Below, piece after piece: positions 35,194 through 43,667 of a stretch of 64,000 bases of DNA; positions within the stretch are counted from its first letter, which is position 1, and each line of letters begins with the position of its first letter. Source of the DNA: CAJQQY01 sp964564545 (GTDB taxonomy: Bacteria; Bacteroidota; Bacteroidia; Chitinophagales; Saprospiraceae); contig CAZMBP010000011.1 in NCBI GenBank assembly GCA_964564545.1, positions 1-64,000 on the forward strand, given 5' to 3'. The translations under genes were made by a program, and so were the position numbers. The notes beneath the pieces were generated by a model. It was given only the letters and a program-made list of their open reading frames with translations. It was not told the DNA's origin and searched no databases.

Positions 35194-35628
35194 TTAGAAA
35201 ACAACTTCAATATTATTTTTTACTTTTTCTAAAATATCTTTGGCTTGCTGGTTGACGATACCTTTAATTACTCCTGAAGCAATTCTGAAAATACCAGTTA
35301 ATTTAAAATTGAGGTTAATGGTCAACTCACAGCCGCTTCCACTTTTTTCCAATAATAAATCCGCTTGAATGGGAAAAACACTTTCAATCGTTTTTGCTGA
35401 AATTCGTTGATCTTTTTTAAAATCAATGACTTGATAAGTTGTTTCCAATCGCCTTCCTGCGATTTTGGCCACTTCAATATATCGAGTTCCTAATTGGATA
35501 GGCAACGGATCAAGCATAACTACTTTTTCCAAGGCAGGGATATAATTTTTTCGATTTTCAACATTCAACAAATAATCAAAAACTACCTGTGGTGTTGCTT
35601 CAATAAAAATACTTTGTTGAGTGGTCAT
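35194..35628 (-). CDS. SRPBCC-fold protein
   Basis: A 144-residue protein of the START/polyketide-cyclase (SRPBCC) fold. It opens with strand 'QQSIFIEATPQVVFDYLL', continues 'GTRYIEVAKIAGRRLETTYQ' and 'LTINLNFKLTG', and ends in a long amphipathic helix. Such proteins bind a hydrophobic ligand in a cavity. It overlaps the VF530 gene by four bases and lies downstream of the coxDE-like genes, separated from them by a palindromic element. A different SRPBCC protein (CoxG-like) begins the molybdenum hydroxylase cluster, but the two are not close copies. Ligand unknown. Confidence 0.85.
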   Translation of the reverse strand: MTTQQSIFIEATPQVVFDYLLNVENRKNYIPALEKVVMLDPLPIQLGTRYIEVAKIAGRRLETTYQVIDFKKDQRISAKTIESVFPIQADLLLEKSGSGCELTINLNFKLTGIFRIASGVIKGIVNQQAKDILEKVKNNIEVVF

Positions 35629-35876
35629 TGATTCTTATAAAATTTTATGGTATCCAAATAAAGTTGTTCCACTTTCTCTCGTGCCCAAGGTGTTTTCCTT
35701 AAAAATTTCAAACTTGATTTGATGGATGGATCGTTGGTGAAACAACGAATATTTATTTTTGTTCCAAGGTGATCCCATCCATTTTTTTCTAACAAATATT
35801 CCAACATGTCTTTTAGTTTCACTCCATGCAAAGGATTGTTAGGTTGAGCTTGAATTGGTTTATTTTTTTTATCCAT
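35625..35876 (-). CDS. VF530 (DUF2132) family protein
   Basis: An 83-residue protein. 'NNPLHGVKLKDMLEYLLEKN', 'INIRCFTNDPSIKSSLKFL' and 'RKTPWAREKVEQLYL' are the whole-length signature of the VF530/DUF2132 family, small helical proteins reported to resemble DNA-binding folds. The length is normal. It overlaps the following SRPBCC gene by four bases, so the two are translated together. No function is established for the family. Confidence 0.92.
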   Translation of the reverse strand: MDKKNKPIQAQPNNPLHGVKLKDMLEYLLEKNGWDHLGTKINIRCFTNDPSIKSSLKFLRKTPWAREKVEQLYLDTIKFYKNQ

Positions 35877-35934
35877 AAAAAGAATTGCTAATTATTAATA
35901 TCAATTTTTCAAAAGCAAGGTTAGTACATCTAAA

Positions 35935-36059
35935 GTGGTGGTCTGCTTTAGCTGACCTAGAAAAGAGGAGAGCGAATTTTCCTTTACCTATATTTTAGTT
36001 TCTTCGAGATGTATGCTTTGGTTTTTTCTTTCTTTAGGTCAGCTAAAGAAGACCACCAC
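35935..36059. repeat. Inverted-repeat element, GTGGTGGTCTGC family, copy 1
   Basis: Arms of 25 bases: GTGGTGGTCTGCTTTAGCTG plus ACCTA (35935-35959), and the complementary right arm TAGGTCAGCTAAAGAAGACC plus ACCAC (36035-36059). They differ at one position. The centre is 75 bases of AT-rich DNA. Copy 2 is at 38191-38267. It sits just after the coxE-like gene. Confidence 0.85.
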
Positions 36060-36069
36060 GTGGGAGGTG

Positions 36070-37245
36070 TTATGAAAACTTTGGCTTGTATTTTTTCTGC
36101 TTCAAATGTTTAACCACATTTTTCAATGATGCTAAATTATGAGCAGAAGTAAAAACATCAATGTAAGGTAGACAAATTTCCATTCCCTTGGTCGACGGTT
36201 TGTAGTCAGGATTTCCTGCCAACGGGTTTAGCCAAATGACTCGATCACTTTTTTTATGAATAGATTTCATCGCCTTTCCCAAAACATCTAAATCACCGGT
36301 GTCCCACCCATCACTCAAAATAATTACAATGGAATCTTTATTCAACATTCGATTACCATATCTCTCATTAAACTGTTGCAACGACTCTCCTATCCTAGTT
36401 CCACCGGACCAATAAGGAACTTGATCAGAAAGGTTATTTAAAACTTTTTCATAGTCCCCATCTTTTAAAATATTACTCAAGGAAACTAAGCGAGTACTAA
36501 AGACAAAAGTCCGTAACTGGTGTACCGCTTGCTGAAAGCTGTACATGAATTCAATTAAAAATTGACTGTATAATTCCATCGATTTACTGACATCACAAAT
36601 CAATATTAAATTGACTTTTCGTTTCTGTTGCTCTTTAAAAAAGAACTGGTTGATTTCTGCATCCTTGCGAAGTGATTGGCGAATGGTTTTTTTGAGGTCA
36701 ATCTGTTTTTGGGATTTAGAACGAATATATCTTCGACTATATTTATTGGCCAATCGTTGAGAAATAATTTTTATGATTTCCAATAATTCTTTTTGTTCGC
36801 TGGTCAAAAAAGTGGAAAAATCTTTATTGCTAATTGCTTCGAATGCGCTGTAAGTGGAGATTTCTTTTTCCTCTTCAACGTGCCCGCCGTGGAGCCATTT
36901 TTTTAAAACTTGAAGGGAAGTTTTTTGCTTGGCAGATTTTTGAGGTTGGAGTTTTTTTTCTTTTTGATCTTTGGTTTTACTGTCTTCCGCTCGGGAGAGT
37001 TCGTCCCAATACTGTTGGTAGAGTTCCTCAAAGAGGACAAACTGTTTTCGGTTTTTTACTAAAATAGATTTGTATAAATTCTTCTGTTCTTCAAAAGAGG
37101 TCGGAATAAATTGGGTATAAACTTCTAACAAATCGCACTCTTCTCCTATCCCAATTACAAATCCATGGTCTCTTAAAAATCGACAAAATTGGATGACATG
37201 GGCAGGAAGATTAGTTTGCCTTTGGATTAAAGTTTTCGTTTTCAT
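36070..37245 (-). CDS. CoxE-like VWA domain protein
   Basis: A 391-residue protein with a C-terminal von Willebrand A domain. The metal-ion site is formed by DVSKS (in 'LILICDVSKSMELY', about 215-228), the threonine in 'GGTRIGESL' and the aspartate in 'ILSDGWDTGD'. The N-terminal half is charged and helical. In aerobic CO dehydrogenase and other molybdenum hydroxylase clusters CoxE works with the MoxR-type ATPase CoxD in installing or maturing the active-site metal centre. The gene begins in the stop of the coxD-like gene (TAATG, one-base overlap), a strong coupling sign. CoxE-like proteins in other clusters serve other metal enzymes, but the Mo-hydroxylase genes next door favour this one. 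Confidence 0.9.
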   Translation of the reverse strand: MKTKTLIQRQTNLPAHVIQFCRFLRDHGFVIGIGEECDLLEVYTQFIPTSFEEQKNLYKSILVKNRKQFVLFEELYQQYWDELSRAEDSKTKDQKEKKLQPQKSAKQKTSLQVLKKWLHGGHVEEEKEISTYSAFEAISNKDFSTFLTSEQKELLEIIKIISQRLANKYSRRYIRSKSQKQIDLKKTIRQSLRKDAEINQFFFKEQQKRKVNLILICDVSKSMELYSQFLIEFMYSFQQAVHQLRTFVFSTRLVSLSNILKDGDYEKVLNNLSDQVPYWSGGTRIGESLQQFNERYGNRMLNKDSIVIILSDGWDTGDLDVLGKAMKSIHKKSDRVIWLNPLAGNPDYKPSTKGMEICLPYIDVFTSAHNLASLKNVVKHLKQKKYKPKFS

Positions 37246-38141
37246 TAACCCATTTTTGAAGTGACCCCTACTTTTTCAAGTAGTTCGGAAAGTGACATTT
37301 GAGCATCTCTGATATCTTGCCAGTCTTTTAAAATTACACCTAATGTTGATTCGACTATTCCTTTTTCTAAATGATCGATATGCATCGAACTCAAAGCAGT
37401 TGCCCAATCAATTGTTTCAGCAATACCCGGTAATTTTTCTAATTTCATTTGTCGAACTTCTTGCATGAAGTGGCAAATTTGGGTCGCTAGTTTTTCGTTG
37501 ATTTGAGGCAATTTGGATTGCACAATTTCCAATTCTTTTTCAAAAGTCGGATAGTCAATCCAAAGGTAAAGACATCTTCGTCGTAAGGCTTCTGATAACT
37601 CTCGCACTCGATTACTCGTGACAATGACGAAAGGAATTGATTTGGCTTTTCGAGTCCCCACTTCAGGAATGGTGATTTGCCAATCTGATAATAATTCTAA
37701 AAAGAAACTTTCAAACTCTTCATCTGCTCGATCAATTTCATCAATCAATAAAACTTGAGATTCGGCTGCCATGATTGATTTTAACAAAGGTCTTTCCATC
37801 AAAAAATCATCACTAAATATAGTTGCTTCTTTTTCATTGTAGGACAAATTCGATTGCTCATTCATTTTTAAATAGAGCAATTGTTTTTGGTAATTCCATT
37901 CATAGATCGCTTGATTAGCGTCTAGTCCTTCGTAGCATTGGAGACGAATTAGGTTAGTGTTTAATGCTTTGCTCATCACTTTTGCAATCTCTGTTTTCCC
38001 TACGCCAGCAGGGCCTTCGATGAGTAATGGTTTTTTTAAAAACATCGAAAGGTGAATAGACATCGCGATGGCATCATCTGAGATGTAGCTTTGTTCGAGC
38101 AAGAGTTTTTTTATGTCGTTGATGGATTTGTTTTTTTCCAT
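37245..38141 (-). CDS. CoxD-like MoxR-family AAA+ ATPase
   Basis: A 298-residue AAA+ ATPase. Walker A is GPAGVGKTEI at about 40-49. Walker B is VLLIDEIDRAD, at about 131-141, with the typical 'EFESFFLELLSD' following. Sensor 1 is 'FVIVTSNRVRELSEALRRRC'. This is the MoxR/CoxD type: a cytoplasmic chaperone ATPase that acts with the VWA partner coded immediately downstream. It is separated from the molybdenum subunit genes (ending at 38342) by a palindromic element and a hairpin, so it may have its own transcript or a reduced level of read-through. Confidence 0.92.
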   Translation of the reverse strand: MEKNKSINDIKKLLLEQSYISDDAIAMSIHLSMFLKKPLLIEGPAGVGKTEIAKVMSKALNTNLIRLQCYEGLDANQAIYEWNYQKQLLYLKMNEQSNLSYNEKEATIFSDDFLMERPLLKSIMAAESQVLLIDEIDRADEEFESFFLELLSDWQITIPEVGTRKAKSIPFVIVTSNRVRELSEALRRRCLYLWIDYPTFEKELEIVQSKLPQINEKLATQICHFMQEVRQMKLEKLPGIAETIDWATALSSMHIDHLEKGIVESTLGVILKDWQDIRDAQMSLSELLEKVGVTSKMG

Positions 38142-38190
38142 TAGTTGTTTTTATCAAAAGTTACATCAAATAGTGGGGACAAAACCTAAT

Positions 38191-38267
38191 GTGGTGGTCT
38201 GCTTTAGCTGACCTAAAAAAATACCCACTTTAGATTTTTCTCTAGGTCAGCTAAAGCAGACCACTAC
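38191..38267. repeat. Inverted-repeat element, GTGGTGGTCTGC family, copy 2
   Basis: The same 25-base arms as 35935-36059: left arm 38191-38215 identical, right arm 38243-38267 with small changes. The centre is only 27 bases. Together the two copies bracket the coxD- and coxE-like genes in the same layout. Confidence 0.85.
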
Positions 38268-38277
38268 GTTATAGTAT

Positions 38278-38315
38278 AAGCCTGCCAACCGATTTGTTGA
38301 CAGGCTTATTTTTTA
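38278..38315. terminator. Hairpin, terminator-like on the plus strand
   Basis: AAGCCTGCCAAC paired with GTTGACAGGCTT (one bulge), then ATTTTTT on the plus strand. The genes on both sides are on the minus strand, where no T-tract follows. It may therefore attenuate rather than terminate, or belong to the neighbouring repeat. Confidence 0.5.
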
Positions 38316-38341
38316 TAACAACACATTTACATGTTTGCTGT

Positions 38342-39184
38342 TTACATCAATTTCTTTAACGCACGTTTTACATAAACATGTGCTAAATGCGTTCGGTATT
38401 TTTGCGAAGCGTAATGATCACTCATCACTTCGATTCCTTCGGTAACATTATTAACTGCCGCTTCGATACTTTCAACAGTCAAGGCTTGACCAACTAAAGC
38501 TTTTTCGACATTCATTGCTCGGTAAGCAGCCTCTCCAACTCCAGTCATTCCGATGCGAGCAGACTTCACCACTCCTCCTTCCATCTCGATTCCAACCGCG
38601 CAGCCAACTATGGCAAATCGGGAAGCAGGTTGTTTGAATTTGACATAAGTAGAATGACGACTTGAAGCCATTTTTGGAATTCGGATCGCAGTAATTATTT
38701 CACCTTCTTCTAAAGCTGTTTCGAAAAATCCTTTGAAAAATTGGTCGATGTCAACTTCTCGTTTTCCATCTTTTCCTTGGATCACAATTTTGGCATCACA
38801 AGCTAATAAAACCGCAGGCCAATCTGCTGCAGGATCGGCATGAGCAATACTTCCTCCAATCGTTCCCACATTTCGGATTTGGATATCTCCAATGTCTCCA
38901 GCGGCCTGAGCCATCATTGGAGCATGTTCAGCCAACGAAGCATCAGTAGCAATGGAAGCATGGGTGGCTCCTCCCCCGACGGTAATTGAATTTTCATTGT
39001 CTCGAATTACTTTGAGGCTTTCAATTTTGGAAATATCAATTAAAGTTCCAGGCGCATTTAATCGCAACTTTAAAGCTGGAATTAAACTATGACCACCTCC
39101 TAAAATTTGAGCATCATCTCCCATAAGTGAAATGGCTTCATCAACCGAAGTGGCTTTTTTATATTCAAATGAATTTGGTATCAT
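38342..39184 (-). CDS. CoxM-type FAD-binding subunit of molybdenum hydroxylase
   Basis: A 280-residue flavoprotein subunit. The FAD-binding motifs are 'QILGGGHSLIPALKLRL' at about 30-46 (AGGHS type) and 'IGDIQIRNVGTIGGSIAHAD' at about 98-117 (TxGGN type). The C-terminal CO_deh_flav_C part contains 'KSARIGMTGVGEAAYRAMNV'. It carries electrons from the 2Fe-2S subunit to the acceptor. The order S-L-M on the minus strand is that of many form II clusters. The gap to the large subunit gene is 42 bases. Confidence 0.93.
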   Translation of the reverse strand: MIPNSFEYKKATSVDEAISLMGDDAQILGGGHSLIPALKLRLNAPGTLIDISKIESLKVIRDNENSITVGGGATHASIATDASLAEHAPMMAQAAGDIGDIQIRNVGTIGGSIAHADPAADWPAVLLACDAKIVIQGKDGKREVDIDQFFKGFFETALEEGEIITAIRIPKMASSRHSTYVKFKQPASRFAIVGCAVGIEMEGGVVKSARIGMTGVGEAAYRAMNVEKALVGQALTVESIEAAVNNVTEGIEVMSDHYASQKYRTHLAHVYVKRALKKLM

Positions 39185-39226
39185 TTTGAGAATTTTTGAG
39201 TTTTTAATAAATGAATTTCGAAAATA

Positions 39227-41593
39227 TTATCCCTGCATGGCAGTCCACACTCTTTCCGGCGTCATTGGCATTTTAATGTCTTTGACTTTGTGCCCACCTT
39301 TCCAAAGTGCATCTATAACTGCATTTACAACTGCTGGTGTCGAACCAATACAACCTGCTTCTCCTGCACCTTTTACTCCAAGTGGATTGTGTGGGCAAGG
39401 CGTCACGGTTCGATCTATTTCAAAACTTGGAAAATCATCTGCTCGAGGCATACAATAATCCATATAGCTACCATTGATTAATTGACCTGTTTCATCATAA
39501 AGCGCTCCTTCCAACATCGCTTGTCCAATTCCTTGAGCAAGTCCTCCATGGATTTGGCCATCAACGATCATTGGATTAATTACATTTCCAACATCATCTA
39601 CTGCGATAAATCGTTTAAGTTTGGTGTACCCCGTTTCTTTATCAATTTCCACAATCGCAACATGTGCTCCGAATGGATAAGTGAAATTTGCAGGGTCATA
39701 AAAACTACTAAAGTCCAAACCAGGTTCTAATCCTTCTGGGTAATTATGAGGTACATAAGCGGTCAATGAAACGTCTCCAAAACCGACAGATTTATCGGTT
39801 CCTTTTACGGTCCATTTTCCTTCTGCATATTCTAAATCATCAGGGGATGCTTCGAGTAAATGTGCTGCGATTTTTGCCCCTTTTTCTAAAACCTTATCTA
39901 CTGATTTTACAATCGCACTTCCTCCAACTGCCAAACTTCGCGAACCATATGTTCCCATTCCAAATGCAACGCTATCCGAATCTCCATGAATAATTTCGAC
40001 ATCATCCAAAGCAATTCCCATGCGATCTGCTACAACTTGTGCAAAGGTCGTTTCATGACCTTGACCATGTGAATGTGAACCGGTGTAAACACTCACTTTT
40101 CCAGTTGGCTGAACTCGAACTTGGGCAGATTCAAAGAGACCTGCTCTTGCTCCCAATGCGCCAACAACTGCTGAAGGTGCAATTCCACATGCTTCGATAT
40201 AAGTGGAAAAACCAATCCCTAATAGTTTTCCATTAGCTTGATTTTTTTGCTCTTCCCGGAAAGCTTCGTAGCCCACCATTTCTAATGCTCGATTTAAAAC
40301 GGGTGCATAATTGCCACTATCATATTGCAAGGCTACTTGAGTAACGTACCCTTCTTTTTCAACTCCATCAAATGGCTCAATGAAATTCTGTAAACGTAAT
40401 TCCGCAGGATCCCTATCCATTTCCAAAGCTGCTAAATCAAGTAATCTTTCTAGAAGAAAAGTGGCTTCTGGTCGCCCAGCACCACGATACGCATCGACTG
40501 CATTGGTATGAGTAAAAGTAGCGGTAACATCTACATTAATTTTTGGAGTCGTGTACAACCCTTGCAGTAATGTTCCATGCAAATAGGTTGGAACTGCTGG
40601 CGCAAATGTAGAAAGGTAGGCTCCCATATTTGCAAAAGTGTTGGCTTGTAGCGCAACGATGTTTCCTTCTGCATCAAAACCCATTTTGGCATTCGTCACA
40701 TGATCACGACCATGAGCATCTGTCAAAAATGCCTCACTCCTATCACAAGTCCATTTGATTGGAAGTTCAATTTGCTTTGAACACCACGTGACTAACGCCT
40801 CTTCGATGTAATGGAAAATTTTACTTCCAAAACCTCCTCCAACATCTGGTCCCACCACCCTAACTTTATGCTCGGGTAAACCTAATACAAATGCACACAT
40901 CAACAAGCGAGTCAAATGTGGATTTTGAGTAGATGTATATAAGGTATATTTATCGTAAGCTGTATCGTAGTGACCAATGGCAGCACGAGGTTCCATTGCA
41001 TTTGGAATCATTCTTTGATTGACAAAATCCAATTCAGTCACATGGGCTGCTGAAGCTAATGCTGCTGCAACTTCCTCTTTTGGATTTCCTAATTCCCAAT
41101 CAAATGCTGTATTGCTAGGCGCATCTTCATGAACTAATGGCGCCCCTTCTTTGGCTGCTTCTCTTGGATCAGTTACTGCATCGTGAATATCATAATCGAC
41201 ATCAATTAATTCTGAAGCATCCTTTGCATTCGCTCTTGTATCTGCAATGACAATCGCAACTCCATCACCAACATGTCTTACTTTTTTTCTAACTAAAAGT
41301 GGATGCGGAGGTTCCTTCATCGTCTCTCCATTTTTAAAATTCACTTGCCATCCACATGGAACTCCTGCTATCGCTTCTGGAATATCTGCTCCTGTGTAAA
41401 TTGCTACCACTCCTTCTGCACTTTTCGCCGCATCAGTATTTATTGAATTGACCGTCGCATGTGCGTACGGACTTCGGAGAATATAAGCATGTACCATTCC
41501 TGGTAGTTTTATATCATCCGTATATTTTCCTTGACCTGTAATGAATCGTTTGTCTTCGACTCGTTTTACAGATTTTCCTATATATTTTGTCAT
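39227..41593 (-). CDS. CoxL-type molybdenum cofactor subunit, form II
   Basis: A 788-residue large subunit of a xanthine-dehydrogenase-family hydroxylase. The molybdopterin-binding parts 'VGGGFGSKIFHYIEEALVTW' (about 253-272) and 'GSHSHGQGHETTFAQVVADR' are present. The catalytic glutamate lies in 'VKGAGEAGCIGSTP' (about 738-751). The active-site loop reads AYRGAGRPEA at about 364-373, the form II sequence, whereas proven CO dehydrogenases (form I) have AYxCSFR with the copper-binding cysteine. The enzyme therefore probably hydroxylates an organic carbonyl or aromatic or N-heterocyclic substrate rather than CO. Automatic labels such as 'carbon monoxide dehydrogenase large chain' would mislead. 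It lies between the S and M subunit genes. Confidence 0.93.
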   Translation of the reverse strand: MTKYIGKSVKRVEDKRFITGQGKYTDDIKLPGMVHAYILRSPYAHATVNSINTDAAKSAEGVVAIYTGADIPEAIAGVPCGWQVNFKNGETMKEPPHPLLVRKKVRHVGDGVAIVIADTRANAKDASELIDVDYDIHDAVTDPREAAKEGAPLVHEDAPSNTAFDWELGNPKEEVAAALASAAHVTELDFVNQRMIPNAMEPRAAIGHYDTAYDKYTLYTSTQNPHLTRLLMCAFVLGLPEHKVRVVGPDVGGGFGSKIFHYIEEALVTWCSKQIELPIKWTCDRSEAFLTDAHGRDHVTNAKMGFDAEGNIVALQANTFANMGAYLSTFAPAVPTYLHGTLLQGLYTTPKINVDVTATFTHTNAVDAYRGAGRPEATFLLERLLDLAALEMDRDPAELRLQNFIEPFDGVEKEGYVTQVALQYDSGNYAPVLNRALEMVGYEAFREEQKNQANGKLLGIGFSTYIEACGIAPSAVVGALGARAGLFESAQVRVQPTGKVSVYTGSHSHGQGHETTFAQVVADRMGIALDDVEIIHGDSDSVAFGMGTYGSRSLAVGGSAIVKSVDKVLEKGAKIAAHLLEASPDDLEYAEGKWTVKGTDKSVGFGDVSLTAYVPHNYPEGLEPGLDFSSFYDPANFTYPFGAHVAIVEIDKETGYTKLKRFIAVDDVGNVINPMIVDGQIHGGLAQGIGQAMLEGALYDETGQLINGSYMDYCMPRADDFPSFEIDRTVTPCPHNPLGVKGAGEAGCIGSTPAVVNAVIDALWKGGHKVKDIKMPMTPERVWTAMQG

Positions 41594-41690
41594 GATTTTC
41601 TTTTTTAATTGTTTCTATAAAGGTTTGATTCGTTTGACGTTGAACGATAGACGTTTTACGGTCCTGTGCAATTTCATTTTGAATAAAACG

Positions 41691-42170
41691 CTAGGTATTT
41701 ACCTCACTCATTTTTTTGGCGGCGTGTTGTATTGATTTTACAATATTATGATAGCCGGTACATCTACAAAAATTACCTTCGAGTGCTTCCCGAATTTCTT
41801 GCTCTGATGGATTAGGATTTGTTTTTAAAAAATCCGTTGCTGTCATCATCATTCCTGGTGTGCAAAAACCACATTGTAATCCATGCTCTTCTTTGAAGCC
41901 TTCTTGAATGGGGTGTAAATTTCCATTAGTAGAAAGTCCTTCAACAGTTGTTACTTCGCATCCATCTGCTTGAACAGCAAGCATAGTACATGATTTTACA
42001 GCTTTGCCATCGACATGAATAGTACAGGATCCACAACTACTGGTGTCGCAACCGATATGCGTACCTGTTAAGGATAAATCTTCACGAAGATAATCGGACA
42101 GTAAGGTCCTAGACTCTACTTCTCCGGTACATTGTTTTCCATTAACTGTGACCGAAATTTTATTTGCCAT
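41691..42170 (-). CDS. CoxS-type 2Fe-2S subunit
   Basis: A 159-residue iron-sulfur subunit with both [2Fe-2S] sites. The plant-type site is CDTSSCGSCTIHVDGKAVKS (first 20 residues of the motif) at about 40-60. The helical-bundle site combines QCGFCTPGMMM and CRCTGYHNI, at about 98-140. It relays electrons from the molybdenum centre to FAD. It is 97 bases upstream of the large subunit, and the CoxG-like gene precedes it by 58 bases on the same strand. Confidence 0.95.
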   Translation of the reverse strand: MANKISVTVNGKQCTGEVESRTLLSDYLREDLSLTGTHIGCDTSSCGSCTIHVDGKAVKSCTMLAVQADGCEVTTVEGLSTNGNLHPIQEGFKEEHGLQCGFCTPGMMMTATDFLKTNPNPSEQEIREALEGNFCRCTGYHNIVKSIQHAAKKMSEVNT

Positions 42171-42228
42171 AGTAAATAAGGTTTTAGAAGTTAAAAAATT
42201 ATAATTTTTGTGATGGTAGATGAGTAGG

Positions 42229-42951
42229 TTATTGGATAGAATTTAATCCTGAATCAGTTGAATTTTTAGGCTCCGATGATTCAGATATTTCATTGGAGTC
42301 AATCGGTTCTTTTGGACTTGGTGTTCCTTGTATCGATTCCTCAGCTTCGCTTGAATCTGTTCCTTCTGTCGGTTGTGATAAGGCAATTGGTTCGGCTTGC
42401 TCTGGCACTTCCGATATTGGAGGTGCTTCAGTTAACTCAACGGGCTCTATTTTCTCAAAAGGTAAAGAGGTTATTTGTGGTATTGCTGGGGGTGGCAATT
42501 CAGATTCTCTATTTTCTTCAATATGTTTTTCTAAAGCTGAAAAAACTTCTCTGGTGATGGCATTCGCGACACCTGATAAAACTCTTTGTCCTGTTCGAGC
42601 GATGACACCTGATAAGTTGGCCTTTCCATCAAAGGCAAGAGCTACCATCCCCGATCCATTTTCTTCAATATTCATATGAACCGTAACATGGGCGTTACCA
42701 ATCCGACTGAGTTGTTCCATTTTTATTTGAAAATATCTAGGTTGGTCTTTCTCAACAACTTGCAATTTTCCAGTAAAAGTACTTTTGACTGGACCTATTT
42801 TTATGACAGAATATGATTTGTATTTATCATCTCCTAATCCTTCTAATTTAGAAACTCCAGGGGTGATTTTTGCGAGCACCTCGACATCCATTAAGTACTC
42901 CCATAGTTTTCCACTTGAAACTTTAAATTCGTATTTTCCTTGAACAACCAT
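42229..42951 (-). CDS. CoxG-like SRPBCC protein with acidic tail
   Basis: A 240-residue protein. Residues about 1-148 are the CoxG (SRPBCC) domain: 'GKYEFKVSSGKLWEYLMDVE', 'KIGPVKSTFTGKLQVVEKDQ', 'GVIARTGQRVLSGVANAITR'. The remaining approximately 90 residues are a low-complexity acidic, proline- and serine-rich tail (SEVPEQAEPIAL, TEGTDSSEAEE). CoxG of CO oxidisers is involved in electron transfer or membrane attachment through a C-terminal hydrophobic segment; none is present here, so it should be soluble. It is the first gene of the cluster on the minus strand. The promoter is probably in 42952-43100. Confidence 0.88.
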   Translation of the reverse strand: MVVQGKYEFKVSSGKLWEYLMDVEVLAKITPGVSKLEGLGDDKYKSYSVIKIGPVKSTFTGKLQVVEKDQPRYFQIKMEQLSRIGNAHVTVHMNIEENGSGMVALAFDGKANLSGVIARTGQRVLSGVANAITREVFSALEKHIEENRESELPPPAIPQITSLPFEKIEPVELTEAPPISEVPEQAEPIALSQPTEGTDSSEAEESIQGTPSPKEPIDSNEISESSEPKNSTDSGLNSIQ

Positions 42952-43584
42952 TGCGTGTGGGGATTTTGTTTATTTAATCACGCTAAATAACTAAAATTTA
43001 TCTGTCAATTCCAATTATGTGTGTTATTATATTTTGCAAAATGAGCGAAAGTCAGAAGAAAACTAAAGCGTATTAAAAAATGGAAAGGTAAAAGTTAATA
43101 TTTACTATCTCAATCTTATAAAAGCGGGTAAATCATCTCCAAATTCTAACCTATTACTACCAAATTCTCAATTACGGAAACATTTGTTTTTCAAGACTAG
43201 CATCTTACGGCATATATAAATAATAATTTTTTATCATATGAATTATTTAATGACCATACCATCTTTTACGAAGTCAGCCTCTTCTTCCTTGAAACAAAAT
43301 TGTTATTTACAGCACCCCTTATTGAAGTCTAAAAATAATCATCATATTTATCAAAGAGTCCTCTCGTCTTTTTTTACAACTAAGGCGATTTCTAAGCACC
43401 CCCTTCTATCTTATATCAAATCAAAACCCTTAATGTTGTTTGGAACATCGTCTCTTAGTTGTATTTATAATCAATTATCATCAAAGTTCATATTGTTAAT
43501 CAAAACCCTTAGGCGTGTGTTTGTATCTCATGGAGTGAGTTAATATAATTAATTCACATAGACTACTATTTATAAAACACTCAT
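42952..43584 (+). other. Gene-poor region with possible plus-strand transcript
   Basis: No gene is firmly supported. A 101-codon frame (43238-43543, plus) encodes a serine- and lysine-rich peptide without a recognisable domain, signal or ribosome-binding site. The plus-strand terminator at 43585-43628 closes it, so some plus-strand RNA probably exists, coding or not. Confidence 0.3.
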
Positions 43585-43628
43585 CCACCTCACCAGTTAG
43601 CTTCTTAACTTGCTGGTGGGGATTTTTT
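43585..43628 (+). terminator. Plus-strand intrinsic terminator
   Basis: CACCAG and inner GTTA pair with TAAC and CTGGTG, then GGGGATTTTTTT. The T-tract is on the plus strand only, although both annotated neighbours are on the minus strand. Confidence 0.7.
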
Positions 43629-43667
43629 TATCAAATTGGAGAATAGAGGTTAAGAAGTTTTAAATTC

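Noticed and set aside
39227..42170. True aerobic CO dehydrogenase
   Set aside because: The active-site loop is AYRGAGR (form II), without the copper-binding cysteine of AYxCSFR.
43238..43543. 101-codon plus-strand frame as a gene
   Set aside because: Composition is serine- and lysine-rich without domain, signal or ribosome-binding site. Only the terminator behind it supports expression, so it is reported as a region and not as a CDS.
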